From Haloterrigena salina JCM 13891 (GTDB lineage: Archaea > Halobacteriota > Halobacteria > Halobacteriales > Natrialbaceae), in the NCBI RefSeq assembly GCF_000337495.1, contig NZ_AOIS01000058.1, positions 147,312 to 211,311 of the forward strand: a stretch of 64,000 nucleotides of DNA, written 5' to 3'. Within the stretch, counting starts at the first letter, position 1. Each line of letters opens with the position of its first letter. Below, one piece after another: positions 35,898 through 45,267 of the stretch. Position numbers and translations under genes: made by a program. The notes below the pieces were generated by a model. That model did no database searches and had not been told where the DNA came from. It worked only from the letters and a program-made list of their open reading frames with translations.

Positions 35898-36054
35898 GGG
35901 CGCGAAGCGCCCTCTGCTTACGGCCGCCGGCCGTTCGCATGGCCGGGAGAGCTACGCTCTCCCGAGCCCTCGTTCGTTCCAGTAGAACTCACGAGGAAGA
36001 CCGACGGCTCGGCTGTTGGCCCCGCCGTCGGTCAACCGCTCGCGAAGCGAGCGG
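35898..36054. repeat. Cluster of five short hairpins between convergent genes
   Basis: Within 157 bases lie GGGCGC-GAA-GCGCCC (35898-35912), ACGGCCG/CGGCCGT (35920-35934, one-base spacer), CGGGAGAGC-TAC-GCTCTCCCG (35944-35964), CCGACGGC/GCCGTCGG (36001-36031, 15-base loop) and CCGCTCGC-GAA-GCGAGCGG (36036-36054). Several have three-base loops. They fill most of the 280-base gap between the histidine kinase and RaSEA, which converge here. They may be bidirectional termination or RNA-stability structures, or a REP-like element. Confidence 0.7.
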
Positions 36055-36136
36055 ATACGATACCCGTTCGGAGGGGGACGTTCGACCCTCGACTGAGCGG
36101 AGACCCGAGTCCGTTCCGCGCTCGAGACGATCGTCG

Positions 36137-37234
36137 CTACCGCGTCAGCGGCTGGTTGAAACTGCGCTCGCGCTCCATGACGGTCTCCCAGGTCAGTTCG
36201 CACTCGCAGGAGACCTGCTCGAAGACTGAGGGATCCTGCCGCAGGTCGAAGTCCTTGATCGCCTTCTGGACGAGGTCGTCACACTCCGTGCAGTTGTGCG
36301 GCCCGCGGTCGGAGCCGTGGCCGACCGGGTCGGAGACGACGATGGCGTCGACGTCGGCCGTCTCCTCGAGCACGTGGGCGACCGACCAGAGCCACGGCGG
36401 GCGGTAGCCGTCGTTGAAGTAGAGTTCGTCGACCATCGTGTAGCGCTGGACGTTACAGGGGTTCATCGAGACGGTGTGACAGCCCTCGACGTCGGCGCAG
36501 CGCTCGATCGAGGAGATCATGTCCTCGACGGCCTCGGACTCGGTGAGGAACGGCGGCTTCATCAGGAGGTAGGCCTTGATGCCGGCCTCGGCGTCGTCGG
36601 CCTCGGCGTCCGCCGTCGCGGCCTCGGCGCAGGCGTCCTCGAAGTCCGCGAAGTCGAAGTACTTGTTCACGCAGTCGTGGCGGACGCGGTCGGTCGCCGT
36701 CTCGAGGCCGATCGCGATGTCCGTATCGATCCCGTGCCCGGTGAAGTCGCCGATCTTCTCCCGGTCGACGAAGTCGGGCAGGGACTCGAGGACGATCCGG
36801 TCGCGGTCGGCGAAGGTCTCGGCGATGGCGCGGCGGGTCTCGGCGCCGACCTCGCGCTCGTCGAGGAAGGAGCCGGAGGTGTAGATCTTGATGAGCTCGG
36901 CCGGCTCGTCGGCGTTCTCGTCTTCGTGTTCGAGACAGACGTCGATCTGATCCATCAGGGCCTCGTGGGAGACGCTGCCGCCGTCGACGCTCTCGGCGAC
37001 GTAGCCACACATCGTACAGCCGCCGGCGCGGGCCCACCGGCAGCCCCCCGTGTTCAGAATGATCGTCAGACTCCGCTTGACGCCGCCGGGGGTGTTGTCC
37101 TCGTCGAGCCAGACGCGGGTGGGCTCGTGAGGATCGTAGCTGGCCTCCTTGCGCGAGCGGATCTCGCGCATGACCTGATTGTGGGCGTCCATACCCTTGC
37201 CCTGCTCGTAGACATCGGGGCTCGGTTTGCTCAT
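36137..37234 (-). CDS. Archaeosine synthase radical-SAM subunit RaSEA
   Basis: This 365-residue radical SAM enzyme works with ArcS to convert lysine-modified preQ0 in tRNA (position 15) to archaeosine. The cluster region is NTGGCRWARAGGCTMCGYVA, near residues 62-81, and further RaSEA blocks follow (SGSFLDEREV, GLETATDRVRHDCVNK, MNPCNVQRYT and a C-terminal CTECDD and CECELTW). The ATG at 37234 (MSKPSPDVYEQG) is preferred over one at 37246. The gene converges with the kinase gene across the hairpin cluster. Confidence 0.93.
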   Translation of the reverse strand: MSKPSPDVYEQGKGMDAHNQVMREIRSRKEASYDPHEPTRVWLDEDNTPGGVKRSLTIILNTGGCRWARAGGCTMCGYVAESVDGGSVSHEALMDQIDVCLEHEDENADEPAELIKIYTSGSFLDEREVGAETRRAIAETFADRDRIVLESLPDFVDREKIGDFTGHGIDTDIAIGLETATDRVRHDCVNKYFDFADFEDACAEAATADAEADDAEAGIKAYLLMKPPFLTESEAVEDMISSIERCADVEGCHTVSMNPCNVQRYTMVDELYFNDGYRPPWLWSVAHVLEETADVDAIVVSDPVGHGSDRGPHNCTECDDLVQKAIKDFDLRQDPSVFEQVSCECELTWETVMERERSFNQPLTR

Positions 37235-37320
37235 TACGAGGGGCAAGCAGTCCGGCGCGTAAAGCGCCTTCGTCTGGGGTGGGTCGTGACGCCGTTCGCA
37301 CCGACCGGTTGCAGGGGTCG

Positions 37321-37578
37321 TTAAGACTCGATGGCGATCTCGCCGTCCGCGTCGACGCGGACGTCGTAACCGTAGTACGTGAACTGCACCGCCCCCGTGG
37401 TCTGCGGGCCGTCGGCGCTCGAGGACTGAAAGAGAGAATCCAGCGCGTCGGGGTCGATGGCGTCGTACAGCGGCGGCAGCGAGAGCGGATCCGTTCCGTC
37501 AAGCGCGGCGACTCGTTCGACGATCGTCAGGCTCGGCTGTCCCTCCGAAACCGATGTGACGCTGCTTGGTTCGTGCAT
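37321..37578 (-). CDS. HalOD1 output-domain protein
   Basis: This 85-residue protein is a stand-alone HalOD1 domain (PSLTIVERVAALDGTDPLSLPP, LYDAIDPDALDSLF). An in-frame ATG at 37596 would add six residues; the one at 37578 gives the domain with a short N-terminal lead. It lies 108 bases downstream of the HTH regulator on the same strand and may be co-regulated. Function is unknown, likely signalling. Confidence 0.85.
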   Translation of the reverse strand: MHEPSSVTSVSEGQPSLTIVERVAALDGTDPLSLPPLYDAIDPDALDSLFQSSSADGPQTTGAVQFTYYGYDVRVDADGEIAIES

Positions 37579-37685
37579 TACTGGACTAGCACGCATCGAC
37601 GGCTTCGAACCTATCGTCGTATTCTTCTCCCCTTCACATGGGGGCGCGTATCTTCGGCGGACGATCGCGGTGCGGGCGACCGATT

Positions 37686-38354
37686 TCAACCGTCGAACAG
37701 GTGTCGAAACACTTTGGCTATGATCCGCCGCAGGTGTGTCGACAGCGTCGACTGCGAGATTCCGAGTTCGTCGGCGACGGCCGCCGCGCTGGCACCCTCC
37801 GGTTCGTAGTATCCCATTCGGGCCGCGGTCCGAGCGACCTCCCACTGGCGGTCGGTGAGGGGGATCTCAGCCTCGTCGTCGTAGATGGACTGCGCTTTCG
37901 GCCCGGTGCTGTACAGTTTCACGAGGTTCCAGCGGACGCCCTCCTCGCGACAAAACTGCCAGTAGTCGCCGAGGCACTCCCGATCGGGGGCGTGTAGTCG
38001 CAGGTGCCAGCCGCGGTCGGTGTTCCGAATAGAGAGCACTCGCAGCCCGAGCTCGGCGATCTCCGGGGTCGTGAACTTCGCGGCCGAACTGAGGTAGATC
38101 TGATACGCGCGACGGTCCGAGAACTCCATCGTCACGTCCCAGTCGTCGACCGTGTGATCGTCCTCGAGGGCGGATTCGAACGCCGGAAAACTGCAGTTCG
38201 AAACTGAATAGAACATGATCGGCCCGCCCCGATCGGACGACCGCAACGGTTGTGACTCTGCGGTCAGGTCTACGTCCTCGAGCGTTCGGATCGTCGGCGT
38301 CAGCGGGAGATCCGCGTGGGAGATGGTCATCTCGGCGACGAAGCTTCGCGTCAT
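37686..38354 (-). CDS. Bacterio-opsin-activator-type HTH_10 regulator
   Basis: This 222-residue transcription regulator has the haloarchaeal bat-like N-terminal region (residues about 1-150) and the C-terminal HTH_10 DNA-binding helix-turn-helix (LTDRQWEVARTAARMGYYEP, GISQSTLSTHLRR). Homologues control metabolism and light- or oxygen-linked genes. It has no PAS or GAF sensor, so it probably responds through the N-terminal domain. Its neighbours are a HalOD1 protein and a zinc-finger protein gene. Confidence 0.9.
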   Translation of the reverse strand: MTRSFVAEMTISHADLPLTPTIRTLEDVDLTAESQPLRSSDRGGPIMFYSVSNCSFPAFESALEDDHTVDDWDVTMEFSDRRAYQIYLSSAAKFTTPEIAELGLRVLSIRNTDRGWHLRLHAPDRECLGDYWQFCREEGVRWNLVKLYSTGPKAQSIYDDEAEIPLTDRQWEVARTAARMGYYEPEGASAAAVADELGISQSTLSTHLRRIIAKVFRHLFDG

Positions 38355-38471
38355 CGGTTTCGCCTCCTCGTAGCGGGCGGGCGGGAACGTTCCGGGCCGT
38401 CGCGTCGAGACGCGGCGATGGCACTCGGGTTCCCGAAGCGGCCTCCGGCTGGCCGTCCGTCGTCGACCGTC

Positions 38472-38660
38472 CTAGCCGAGTCGCATCTCCCGGGTTTCGA
38501 TCGCGTCACAGGCCGGACAGACGAACTGGTAGGTGACGCGGCTCCCGGTCGTCCGGACGCGCCAGCCCCCTTCCGTGTCCACGTAGCCACACGCCGGACA
38601 TTTGGGGTCGGAGTCGAACTTCGCCTTGAGTTGTTCGAAGGGTGACCGATAGGTGGACAT
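38472..38660 (-). CDS. HVO_0649-family zinc-finger protein
   Basis: This 62-residue protein has CPACGY (about 21-26) and CPACDA (about 48-53), two Cys-x2-Cys knuckles, in the pattern of the haloarchaeal HVO_0649 small zinc-finger family (N-terminal STYRSPFEQLKAKF). Such micro-proteins are thought to be regulators in H. volcanii. The ATG at 38660 is chosen over one at 38687 by family pattern. It is 117 bases from the HTH gene and divergent from the LOV-Bat gene. Confidence 0.9.
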   Translation of the reverse strand: MSTYRSPFEQLKAKFDSDPKCPACGYVDTEGGWRVRTTGSRVTYQFVCPACDAIETREMRLG

Positions 38661-38770
38661 GTGTTTCTCTATGCTATGACAACACATAACAATCTAGGGT
38701 AGCAGTCCGCTCGTTGAACCGTCGGGCCGAGCACCGCGGTTCTTACGGCGTTGCCGTTCGAAGGAGGGCT

Positions 38771-40702
38771 ATGGAGAACGCCGATGCGGCGGAGAACGAG
38801 GGTCGGGTCGCGCCAGCAGTCGCTGCGCTCGAGGCCGTCGTCGACCCCGTCGTCGCCGTCGTCGACGGGACGATCACGTACGCGAACGACGCGGCGCGAA
38901 CGGCGCTCGACCTGCCGTCGACCGAGGGCGAACGCGAGGCCGGCGAGTGGGACGCGGCGAGCGCGCTCGAGTCGTGGCCGCGACTCGAGGCGGCCGTCGA
39001 CGAGACGACCGTCGGGACGGTCCGCCGGGTCCCGCTCGAGGACGAGCCGTACGATGCGCGCGTCCACCGGGACGCCGATGTGGCCACGATCACGTTCGAC
39101 CGCGACCGGGAGGACGCCGCAACCGGCGGATCGGAGGGGGAGACCGACGGGACGGCGCTCGGCGAGCGCGACCGGACGGTCAAGGATCGCGCGATCAACG
39201 AGGCGCCGGTCGGGATCACCATCTCCGATCCGGACCGCGAGGACAACCCGCTCGTCTACGTCAACGACGCCTACCAGGAGATCACCGGCTACGGCTACGA
39301 CGAGGTCGTCGGCCGGAACTGCCGGTTCCTGCAGGGCGAGGACTCCCAGGAGGTGGCCGTCGCCGAGATGGCCGCGGCCATCGACGAGGAGCGGCCGGTC
39401 ACCGTCGAGCTGAAGAACTACCGCAGGGACGGCACCGAGTTCTGGAACGAAGTGACGATCGCCCCCGTCCGCGACGAGGACGGGACGGTCACCAACTACG
39501 TCGGCTTCCAGAACGACGTCACGGCGCGCAAGGAGGCCGAACTCGCCCTCGAGCGCCGCACCGAGGAGCTCGACGACCTCTTAGAGCGCGTGGAGGGACT
39601 GATCCAGGACGTCACGGACGTCGTCGCGGGCTCGACGGACCGTTCGGAACTCGAGGCCGCGGTCTGCGAGCGGATCGCCGCGGAGGCGGGCTACGACGGC
39701 GCGTGGATCGGCGAGCGCAACCCCGCGACGGGATCGATCGACGTCCGGGCGAGCGCCGGCGCGCGCGACGACCTGGACGGCCCGCCGAGCGACGCCGATC
39801 ACCCTGCCGCCGCGGCGCTCGAGGAGCGCGCCGCCACGACCAACGCGCACGAGGGGCGGACTCGCGCCGCGTTTCCGCTGTCGTACAACGGGATCGAGTA
39901 CGGCGTACTCACTGTCCGCACCGACCCCGACCGCGAGATCGACGAGCGCGAGCGGGTGATCCTCTCGGCGCTGGCCCGCGCGGTCGCCAGCGGCGTCAAC
40001 GCCCGCGAGACCAGCCGCGTGCTCGAGACCGACGCCGTCGTCGCCGTCGAACTCACGCTGACCGACCGCTCGGTCGCTCCCGTCGCGCTCACCGCGGCGG
40101 CCGATTGCCGACTCGAGTACCGCCGCTCGGTCCACCGCACCGACGACGAGACCGCGTCGCTGTGTACCGTTACGGGCCCCGAGGCCACCGCGTCCGACCT
40201 CGTCGCGGCGGCCGACGCCGCCGACTTGGACTGCCGGGTCGTCCTCGAGCGCGAGGGTGAGTGTCTGGTCGAACTCGCCGGCGGCGACGACCTCGTCGGC
40301 TGGCTCTCCGAGCGGGGTGTTCGCCTCCAGTCGATCGAGAGCGAGGACGGCCGGGCCCGCGTCACCCTCGAGATCCCGCGCTCGGCCAACGTCCGGTCGA
40401 TCGTGGAGGCCCTCGAGGACCGCTACCGCGGCACCGACGTCATCTCGTTCCAGCAGCGCGAGCGCGAGGGAGAGACCCGCCAGGAGTTCGCGGCCCGCCT
40501 CGAGCGGGACCTGACCGAGCGCCAGTTCGCCGCGCTGCAGCGGGCGTACCTGAGCGGCTACTTCGAGTGGCCGCGCCCGACGACGGGCGAGGATCTCGCC
40601 CAGTCGATGGGCGTCTCCCGGCCGACGTTCCACGAACACCTCCGAACGGCCGAAGCGAAGCTGTGTCGGGCGTTCTTCGGAGACACTGAGTCTTCGGGCT
40701 GA
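38771..40702 (+). CDS. LOV-domain Bat-like transcription regulator
   Basis: This 643-residue regulator begins at ATG 38771, preceded by an AAGGAGGG ribosome site at 38761-38768. Order: PAS-like (about 15-115), a second PAS of LOV type (about 135-250), a coiled coil, GAF (about 285-415), a bat-specific middle region, and C-terminal HTH_10 (LTERQFAALQRAYLSGYFEW). The LOV domain has the photoactive-cysteine motif GRNCRFLQ with Cys184 and later KNYRRDGTEFWN and GFQNDVT flavin-contact blocks. This suggests blue-light or redox-flavin sensing linked to DNA binding, like bacterio-opsin activator. Light function is inference. Confidence 0.9.
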   Translation: MENADAAENEGRVAPAVAALEAVVDPVVAVVDGTITYANDAARTALDLPSTEGEREAGEWDAASALESWPRLEAAVDETTVGTVRRVPLEDEPYDARVHRDADVATITFDRDREDAATGGSEGETDGTALGERDRTVKDRAINEAPVGITISDPDREDNPLVYVNDAYQEITGYGYDEVVGRNCRFLQGEDSQEVAVAEMAAAIDEERPVTVELKNYRRDGTEFWNEVTIAPVRDEDGTVTNYVGFQNDVTARKEAELALERRTEELDDLLERVEGLIQDVTDVVAGSTDRSELEAAVCERIAAEAGYDGAWIGERNPATGSIDVRASAGARDDLDGPPSDADHPAAAALEERAATTNAHEGRTRAAFPLSYNGIEYGVLTVRTDPDREIDERERVILSALARAVASGVNARETSRVLETDAVVAVELTLTDRSVAPVALTAAADCRLEYRRSVHRTDDETASLCTVTGPEATASDLVAAADAADLDCRVVLEREGECLVELAGGDDLVGWLSERGVRLQSIESEDGRARVTLEIPRSANVRSIVEALEDRYRGTDVISFQQREREGETRQEFAARLERDLTERQFAALQRAYLSGYFEWPRPTTGEDLAQSMGVSRPTFHEHLRTAEAKLCRAFFGDTESSG

Positions 40703-40800
40703 CACTGCAGGGCTGAATGCCCGTCTTAACCGACTGTAGCCCGGCGCTAGCGGTTGGACGGTCGCCGAGGTTTATCTGTCCCTTCGTGATAGACCGGCGT

Positions 40801-40992
40801 ATGTTCCACCTCGTAACGTCGGTACCGCTTCAGGCTGGCGGCGGGTTCCTGTACTGGGCAGTGATCTTCTTCGTCCTGGCGATCGTCGCGGCCGCCGTCG
40901 GCGCTCGCGGCGTCGCGGGGATCTCCATGGAGGTCGCGCGGATCTTCGTGCTGATCTTCATCATCCTCGCGATCGTCTCCTTGCTCCTGTAG
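40801..40992 (+). CDS. DUF1328 small membrane protein
   Basis: This 63-residue protein has two membrane helices ([22 protein letters not shown] and [16 protein letters not shown]), matching DUF1328. Start ATG 40801 excludes 28 in-frame codons upstream that are not coding-like. Function is unknown. It stands alone; the following 228 bases up to aor hold the aor promoter region. Confidence 0.88.
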   Translation: MFHLVTSVPLQAGGGFLYWAVIFFVLAIVAAAVGARGVAGISMEVARIFVLIFIILAIVSLLL

Positions 40993-41147
40993 CGGGCGTC
41001 TGGCGCCGCAAAATCGGCGGTTCCGGCCGCCGACTCGAGTCGTGTCAGTTACGACGCCGCAGTATTTGCGACCGCCGATCGATCCGGTGGGTAAGCACGT
41101 TGTCCGGACGGCTCCTGACCGATCGAGCGACGTCGCGATCGATCACG

Positions 41148-41163
41148 TAACCAAATTCGGTTA
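41148..41163. promoter_or_regulatory. Inverted repeat at the aor promoter
   Basis: TAACC and GGTTA flank a six-base spacer, next to a TTATATT TATA-like sequence at 41161-41167 and about 60 bases before the aor ATG. This arrangement suits a regulator site. Confidence 0.45.
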
Positions 41164-41220
41164 TATTGGGGTGAGAACGACTAACACTATAGACGACTAA
41201 TTGAACGGTGTGGAGTTATC

Positions 41221-43143
41221 ATGACTGATATCGGTGGATTCCAGGACCACGTCGCCCGCATCGATCTCTCGGAGGGGTCGGTCGACTACGAGCCGATCGA
41301 CGACGAAGACGCGGAGAAGTATATCGGGGCGCGCGGCCTCGGGGTAAAGTACGTCTTCGAACAGGGACCGGACGTCGACCCGCTCGGGCCGGACAACCTT
41401 CTGGCCTTCATGAACGGGCCGCTGTCGGGAACCCAGACGACGATGAGCGGTCGGATCGCCGTCTGTACGAAGTCGCCGCTGACGGGCACCGTTACGGACA
41501 GCCACCACGGCGGCTGGTCGGGCGCCCGGCTGAAGTGGGCGGGCTTCGATGGGCTGCTGGTCGAAGGGGAGGCCGACGAGCCGGTCTACGCCTACGTCGA
41601 GGACGGCGAGGTCGAACTTCGGGACGCCTCCCACCTCTGGGGCGAGGGCTTTCACGACACGCGCGACGCGATCGAGGAGGAGGTCGACGGCGCCTTCGGC
41701 AAGAACCTCTCGATCATGGGGATCGGCCCCGGCGGCGAGAACGGCGTCAAGTACGCCTGCATCATGAACGAGGACGATCGGGCCTCCGGTCGCGGCGGCA
41801 CCGGCTGCGTCATGGGGTCGAAGAACCTCAAGGCGATCGTCGTCAAGTCCGGGACGAAGATGCCCAAACCGGCGGATAAGGAGACGTTCATGGAGGGCCA
41901 CCAACAGGCCATGCAGGCCATCCAGGAGTCAGAAGTCACCGCACCGAACGAGGGCGGGCTCTCGATGTACGGCACCAACGTCCTCATGAACATCGGTGAG
42001 GAGATGGACGGTCTCCCGACGAAGAACGGCCGGTACACCTCGACCGAAAGCATGCGCGATGCCGAGGGCGCCGATATCGACGCCGAGCGCGTCTCCGGCG
42101 AGAACGTCCGCGAGAACATCCTCGTCGACGAACCCACCTGTCACTCCTGTCCGGTCGCCTGTAAGAAGGAAGTCGAGGTGACGGCGATGCACAAGGGCGA
42201 GGAGATGAACGTTCGCACCGAGTCCTACGAGTACGAGTCGGCCTACGCGCTCGGCCCGAACTCCGGGCACACCGAGCGCGACGACATCGCCCTCATGATC
42301 GACCGGTGTAACGACATGGGCGTCGACACCATCGATACCGGCAACATGCTCGCGATGGCCATGGAGATGACCGAGGAGGGCAAACTCGAGGACGAAGGCG
42401 GACTCGACTGGGGCGACTCCGAGACGATGATCGAGCTGATCGAGCGGATCGCCCACCGCGAGGACGACCTCGCGGACCTGCTCGCCGAGGGCCCGAAGCG
42501 CGTCGCCGACCGCAAGGACGCCGAGGAGAACTCGCTCGCGGTCAAGGGCCAGACCATCGCCGCCTACGACCCCCGCTGCATGAAGGGGATGGGCATCGGC
42601 TACGCCACCTCGAACCGCGGGGCCTGCCACCTGCGCGGCTACACGCCGGCCGCCGAAATCCTCGGGATCCCCGAGAAGGTCGACCCCTACGAGTACGAGG
42701 GCAAGGGCGAACTCACCGCCCAGTTCCAGGATCTGCACGCGATCTCGGACAGCTTCGACATCTGCAAATTCAACGCCTTCGCCGAGGGCATCGAGGAGTA
42801 CGTCACCCAGTACAACGGGATGACCGGTCTCGACGTCACCGAAGACGAACTCCTCGAGGCGGGCGAGCGCATCTACAACCTCGAACGGTACTACAACAAC
42901 CTCGTCGGCTTCGACGGCAGCGACGACTCGCTACCCGAGCGCTTCCTCGAGGACGGCATCCCCGGCCAGGGCGCCAGCGAGGGCGAGTACTGCGAACTCG
43001 AGGAGATGAAGGCGGAGTACTACGACCACCGCGGCTGGGTCGACGGCGTCGTCCCCGACGAGAAACTCGACGAGTTGGGCATCGATATCGGCCCCGGCAC
43101 GGGCGTCTCCGCGGGCGATTCGGCGGCCCCGGCCGACGACTGA
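41221..43143 (+). CDS. aor: Aldehyde:ferredoxin oxidoreductase (tungstopterin)
   Basis: This 640-residue enzyme oxidises aldehydes to carboxylic acids with ferredoxin as acceptor, using a tungsten-bis-pterin and one [4Fe-4S]. It has the AOR N-terminal domain (GARGLGVKYVF), the cluster motif CHSCPVACK (near residues 306-313) and the fourth Cys in DICKFNAF (about 515), plus pterin-binding blocks such as SNRGACHLRGYTP. Length is normal. It could act on aldehydes made by the quinoprotein or formaldehyde route, but many AORs serve other pathways. The gene appears to be monocistronic. Confidence 0.93.
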   Translation: MTDIGGFQDHVARIDLSEGSVDYEPIDDEDAEKYIGARGLGVKYVFEQGPDVDPLGPDNLLAFMNGPLSGTQTTMSGRIAVCTKSPLTGTVTDSHHGGWSGARLKWAGFDGLLVEGEADEPVYAYVEDGEVELRDASHLWGEGFHDTRDAIEEEVDGAFGKNLSIMGIGPGGENGVKYACIMNEDDRASGRGGTGCVMGSKNLKAIVVKSGTKMPKPADKETFMEGHQQAMQAIQESEVTAPNEGGLSMYGTNVLMNIGEEMDGLPTKNGRYTSTESMRDAEGADIDAERVSGENVRENILVDEPTCHSCPVACKKEVEVTAMHKGEEMNVRTESYEYESAYALGPNSGHTERDDIALMIDRCNDMGVDTIDTGNMLAMAMEMTEEGKLEDEGGLDWGDSETMIELIERIAHREDDLADLLAEGPKRVADRKDAEENSLAVKGQTIAAYDPRCMKGMGIGYATSNRGACHLRGYTPAAEILGIPEKVDPYEYEGKGELTAQFQDLHAISDSFDICKFNAFAEGIEEYVTQYNGMTGLDVTEDELLEAGERIYNLERYYNNLVGFDGSDDSLPERFLEDGIPGQGASEGEYCELEEMKAEYYDHRGWVDGVVPDEKLDELGIDIGPGTGVSAGDSAAPADD

Positions 43144-43217
43144 CCGCCGACGCAAGCCGGTCGGCCCGGTCGTCGGGTCGTTCGGACGACGGCTTTTCGG
43201 CGCCAGCGGTTCGGACG

Positions 43218-43982
43218 ATGGCTTCGCGATACAACTTTGGCGTCTATCACTGGCGACGACGGGTCCGTTCGATAGCCGCCGCGCTCGTCGCCGCCGTCCT
43301 CGGCGTCGCCGTTCGACGGCGGACGAACGACGCTCGAGTTCGGCTGGCCGCGGCCGGGGCGACGTTCGGCGCGGCCGTTTACACCGTCCGCGTGCTGCGA
43401 CGCCTCCTGTCGCCGCCACCGTGGGCGCTCGAGCGAGCCAAGTACGACGCGCTGGCGGTCCGCCTCCCTCTCGCCGACGCCGATCTGGTGCTCGACGTCG
43501 GCTGTGGCACCGGCCGGTCGCTCGTGGGTCTCGCACCGTCCGTCTCGCCCGACGCGGACGTGATCGGGTTCGACGTCTTCGACGATCGGATCATCCTCGG
43601 GAACGGCCCCGCGCTCGCCCGCCGGAACGGGTCCCGCGCCGGCCTCGCGGTGACGCCGGTCGCCGGCGACGCGGCGGCGCTGCCGTTCGCCGACGACTCG
43701 ATTCCACTCGTCACCGCCTGTCGCGTCCTCCACGACCTCGAGGCGCCGGCCGCGGATCGAACGCTGCGCGAGATCCGTCGCGTCTGCGAACCCGACGGAA
43801 CGCTCGGGGTTCTCGAGTTGCCGTTGACCCCCGACGGCGTTTCCCGTCACCCCGAGCCCTACTGGACGGATCGCGTCACCGCGGCGGGCTTCCGGATCGA
43901 GTCGCTCGAGCGACTCGAACGCGATACCGGGGCCCCCTATCTCGTGATCGTCGCGACGCCGCGAATCGGGAACGACGGGTAG
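43218..43982 (+). CDS. Membrane-anchored class I SAM methyltransferase
   Basis: This 254-residue protein has two hydrophobic segments (about 19-33 and 41-60) followed by a methyltransferase domain with motif I LDVGCGTGRS (near residue 95). The membrane-anchored N-terminus suggests a membrane lipid, quinone or pigment substrate. It lies 74 bases after aor on the same strand; cotranscription is possible. Substrate is unknown. Confidence 0.85.
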   Translation: MASRYNFGVYHWRRRVRSIAAALVAAVLGVAVRRRTNDARVRLAAAGATFGAAVYTVRVLRRLLSPPPWALERAKYDALAVRLPLADADLVLDVGCGTGRSLVGLAPSVSPDADVIGFDVFDDRIILGNGPALARRNGSRAGLAVTPVAGDAAALPFADDSIPLVTACRVLHDLEAPAADRTLREIRRVCEPDGTLGVLELPLTPDGVSRHPEPYWTDRVTAAGFRIESLERLERDTGAPYLVIVATPRIGNDG

Positions 43983-44118
43983 CCCGCCCGCCGTCGGCTC
44001 CCGTCGGCCGGACCGCCGGCCGGCACCGCCTCGAGACGGTCACCGGAAACGGACTACTTAACGGAACGTACAAATCCTTTATTCCGAGGTTCGTGGTTAG
44101 CACCCGTTGTGGGAGATA

Positions 44119-45198
44119 ATGACAAACACATGCTGCGATCGCCGCCGGTTCCTCGCCGTCGCGGGGGGCGTGACCGCGACCGTTGCGGGCTGTCTCGGCG
44201 GTCCGGGTGGGAGTGACTCGGGCGATACCGCCGACGGCGAGCCCGCCGTCACCGACGTCTCGCTGCTGCTCAACTGGCGGATCAGCGGGCTGCACGCGCC
44301 CTACGTCGCGGCCCGTGAGAACGGATTTTACGCGGACGAGGGGTTCGAGAGCGTTGATATCGAGAGCGGGGACGGCTCGGACTTCGCCGCGAACCAGGCC
44401 GGACTGGGGAACGTCGAGTTCGCGATCACGAGCGCCGATCAACTGCTGAACGTCAACAGCCGCGGGCTCTCGCCGCGCTGCGTCGCGGTCGTCATGCAGC
44501 GCAACCCGAACGTCGTCTTCGCGACCCGCGACGGGTTCGGCGAACTGACCGATCCCGGGCAACTCGAGGGGGCCACGGTCGGTAGCGGTCCCGGCATGGT
44601 CCGCCAGATGACCGAGGCGTACCTCGAACACCACGGCGTCCTCGGGTCCGTCGACTACGTCGACGCCGGGTTCGACACCGTCCAGCAGCTGCTCGCGGGC
44701 GACCTCGACGCCGCCGGCGGCGTGTTCGGCGACGTCGTCGACGCCGAACAGCAGGGCGCGACCGTCGACGTGCTCTCGATCGACGAGACGATCCGCTCGT
44801 ACGGCCACCTCGTCGCGACCGACGCGGAGTTCGCCGAATCGAACGAGGCGACCGTCCGCTCGTTCCTCCGCGCGACCGCGCGAGGCGCCGTCTGGGCGAG
44901 TACCAACCCCGCTGACGCGATCGCCTTCCTCGTCGACGCCCAGCCCGAACTCGAGGAGGTCCGCGAGAATCAGGCCGACAAGTGGGACCGGATGCACGCC
45001 GAGTACATGTTCTCGGAGACCGTCCGCGAGCGCGGCTGGGGATACAGCGAATCGAGACCGTGGACGGAGACCTACGAGACGCTCGCGGCGGCCGACGTCT
45101 TCGAGGACGACGTCGATCCCGAAACGGTGTGGACGAACGACTACCTCGACGATGAATCCGAACACATCGCCGACTACGCGGCGCGGGTCGAGTCCTAA
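44119..45198 (+). CDS. NMT1/THI5-type ABC substrate-binding lipoprotein (Tat)
   Basis: This 359-residue secreted binding protein starts at ATG 44119 (MTNTCCDRRRFLAVAGG); the DRRRFLAVAGG twin-arginine motif and AGC lipobox (Cys24) indicate Tat export and lipid anchoring. The mature part has the NMT1/THI5-like pattern (LNWRISGLHAPYVAAR, ATVGSGPGM, and a C-terminal VRERGWGYSE). Members bind pyrimidines, sulfonates, taurine or thiamine precursors; the ligand here is unknown. A permease gene follows after about 70 bases, but no ATPase is adjacent. It is a paralogue of the SBP half of the HTH fusion at 49121-50395. Confidence 0.92.
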   Translation: MTNTCCDRRRFLAVAGGVTATVAGCLGGPGGSDSGDTADGEPAVTDVSLLLNWRISGLHAPYVAARENGFYADEGFESVDIESGDGSDFAANQAGLGNVEFAITSADQLLNVNSRGLSPRCVAVVMQRNPNVVFATRDGFGELTDPGQLEGATVGSGPGMVRQMTEAYLEHHGVLGSVDYVDAGFDTVQQLLAGDLDAAGGVFGDVVDAEQQGATVDVLSIDETIRSYGHLVATDAEFAESNEATVRSFLRATARGAVWASTNPADAIAFLVDAQPELEEVRENQADKWDRMHAEYMFSETVRERGWGYSESRPWTETYETLAAADVFEDDVDPETVWTNDYLDDESEHIADYAARVES

Positions 45199-45267
45199 CC
45201 GCCCGCGAGCCTCGAGGCGCGCCGCGAACCGGCGGCCGACCGAGGGACGGCGGATTCGACGGCGTCG

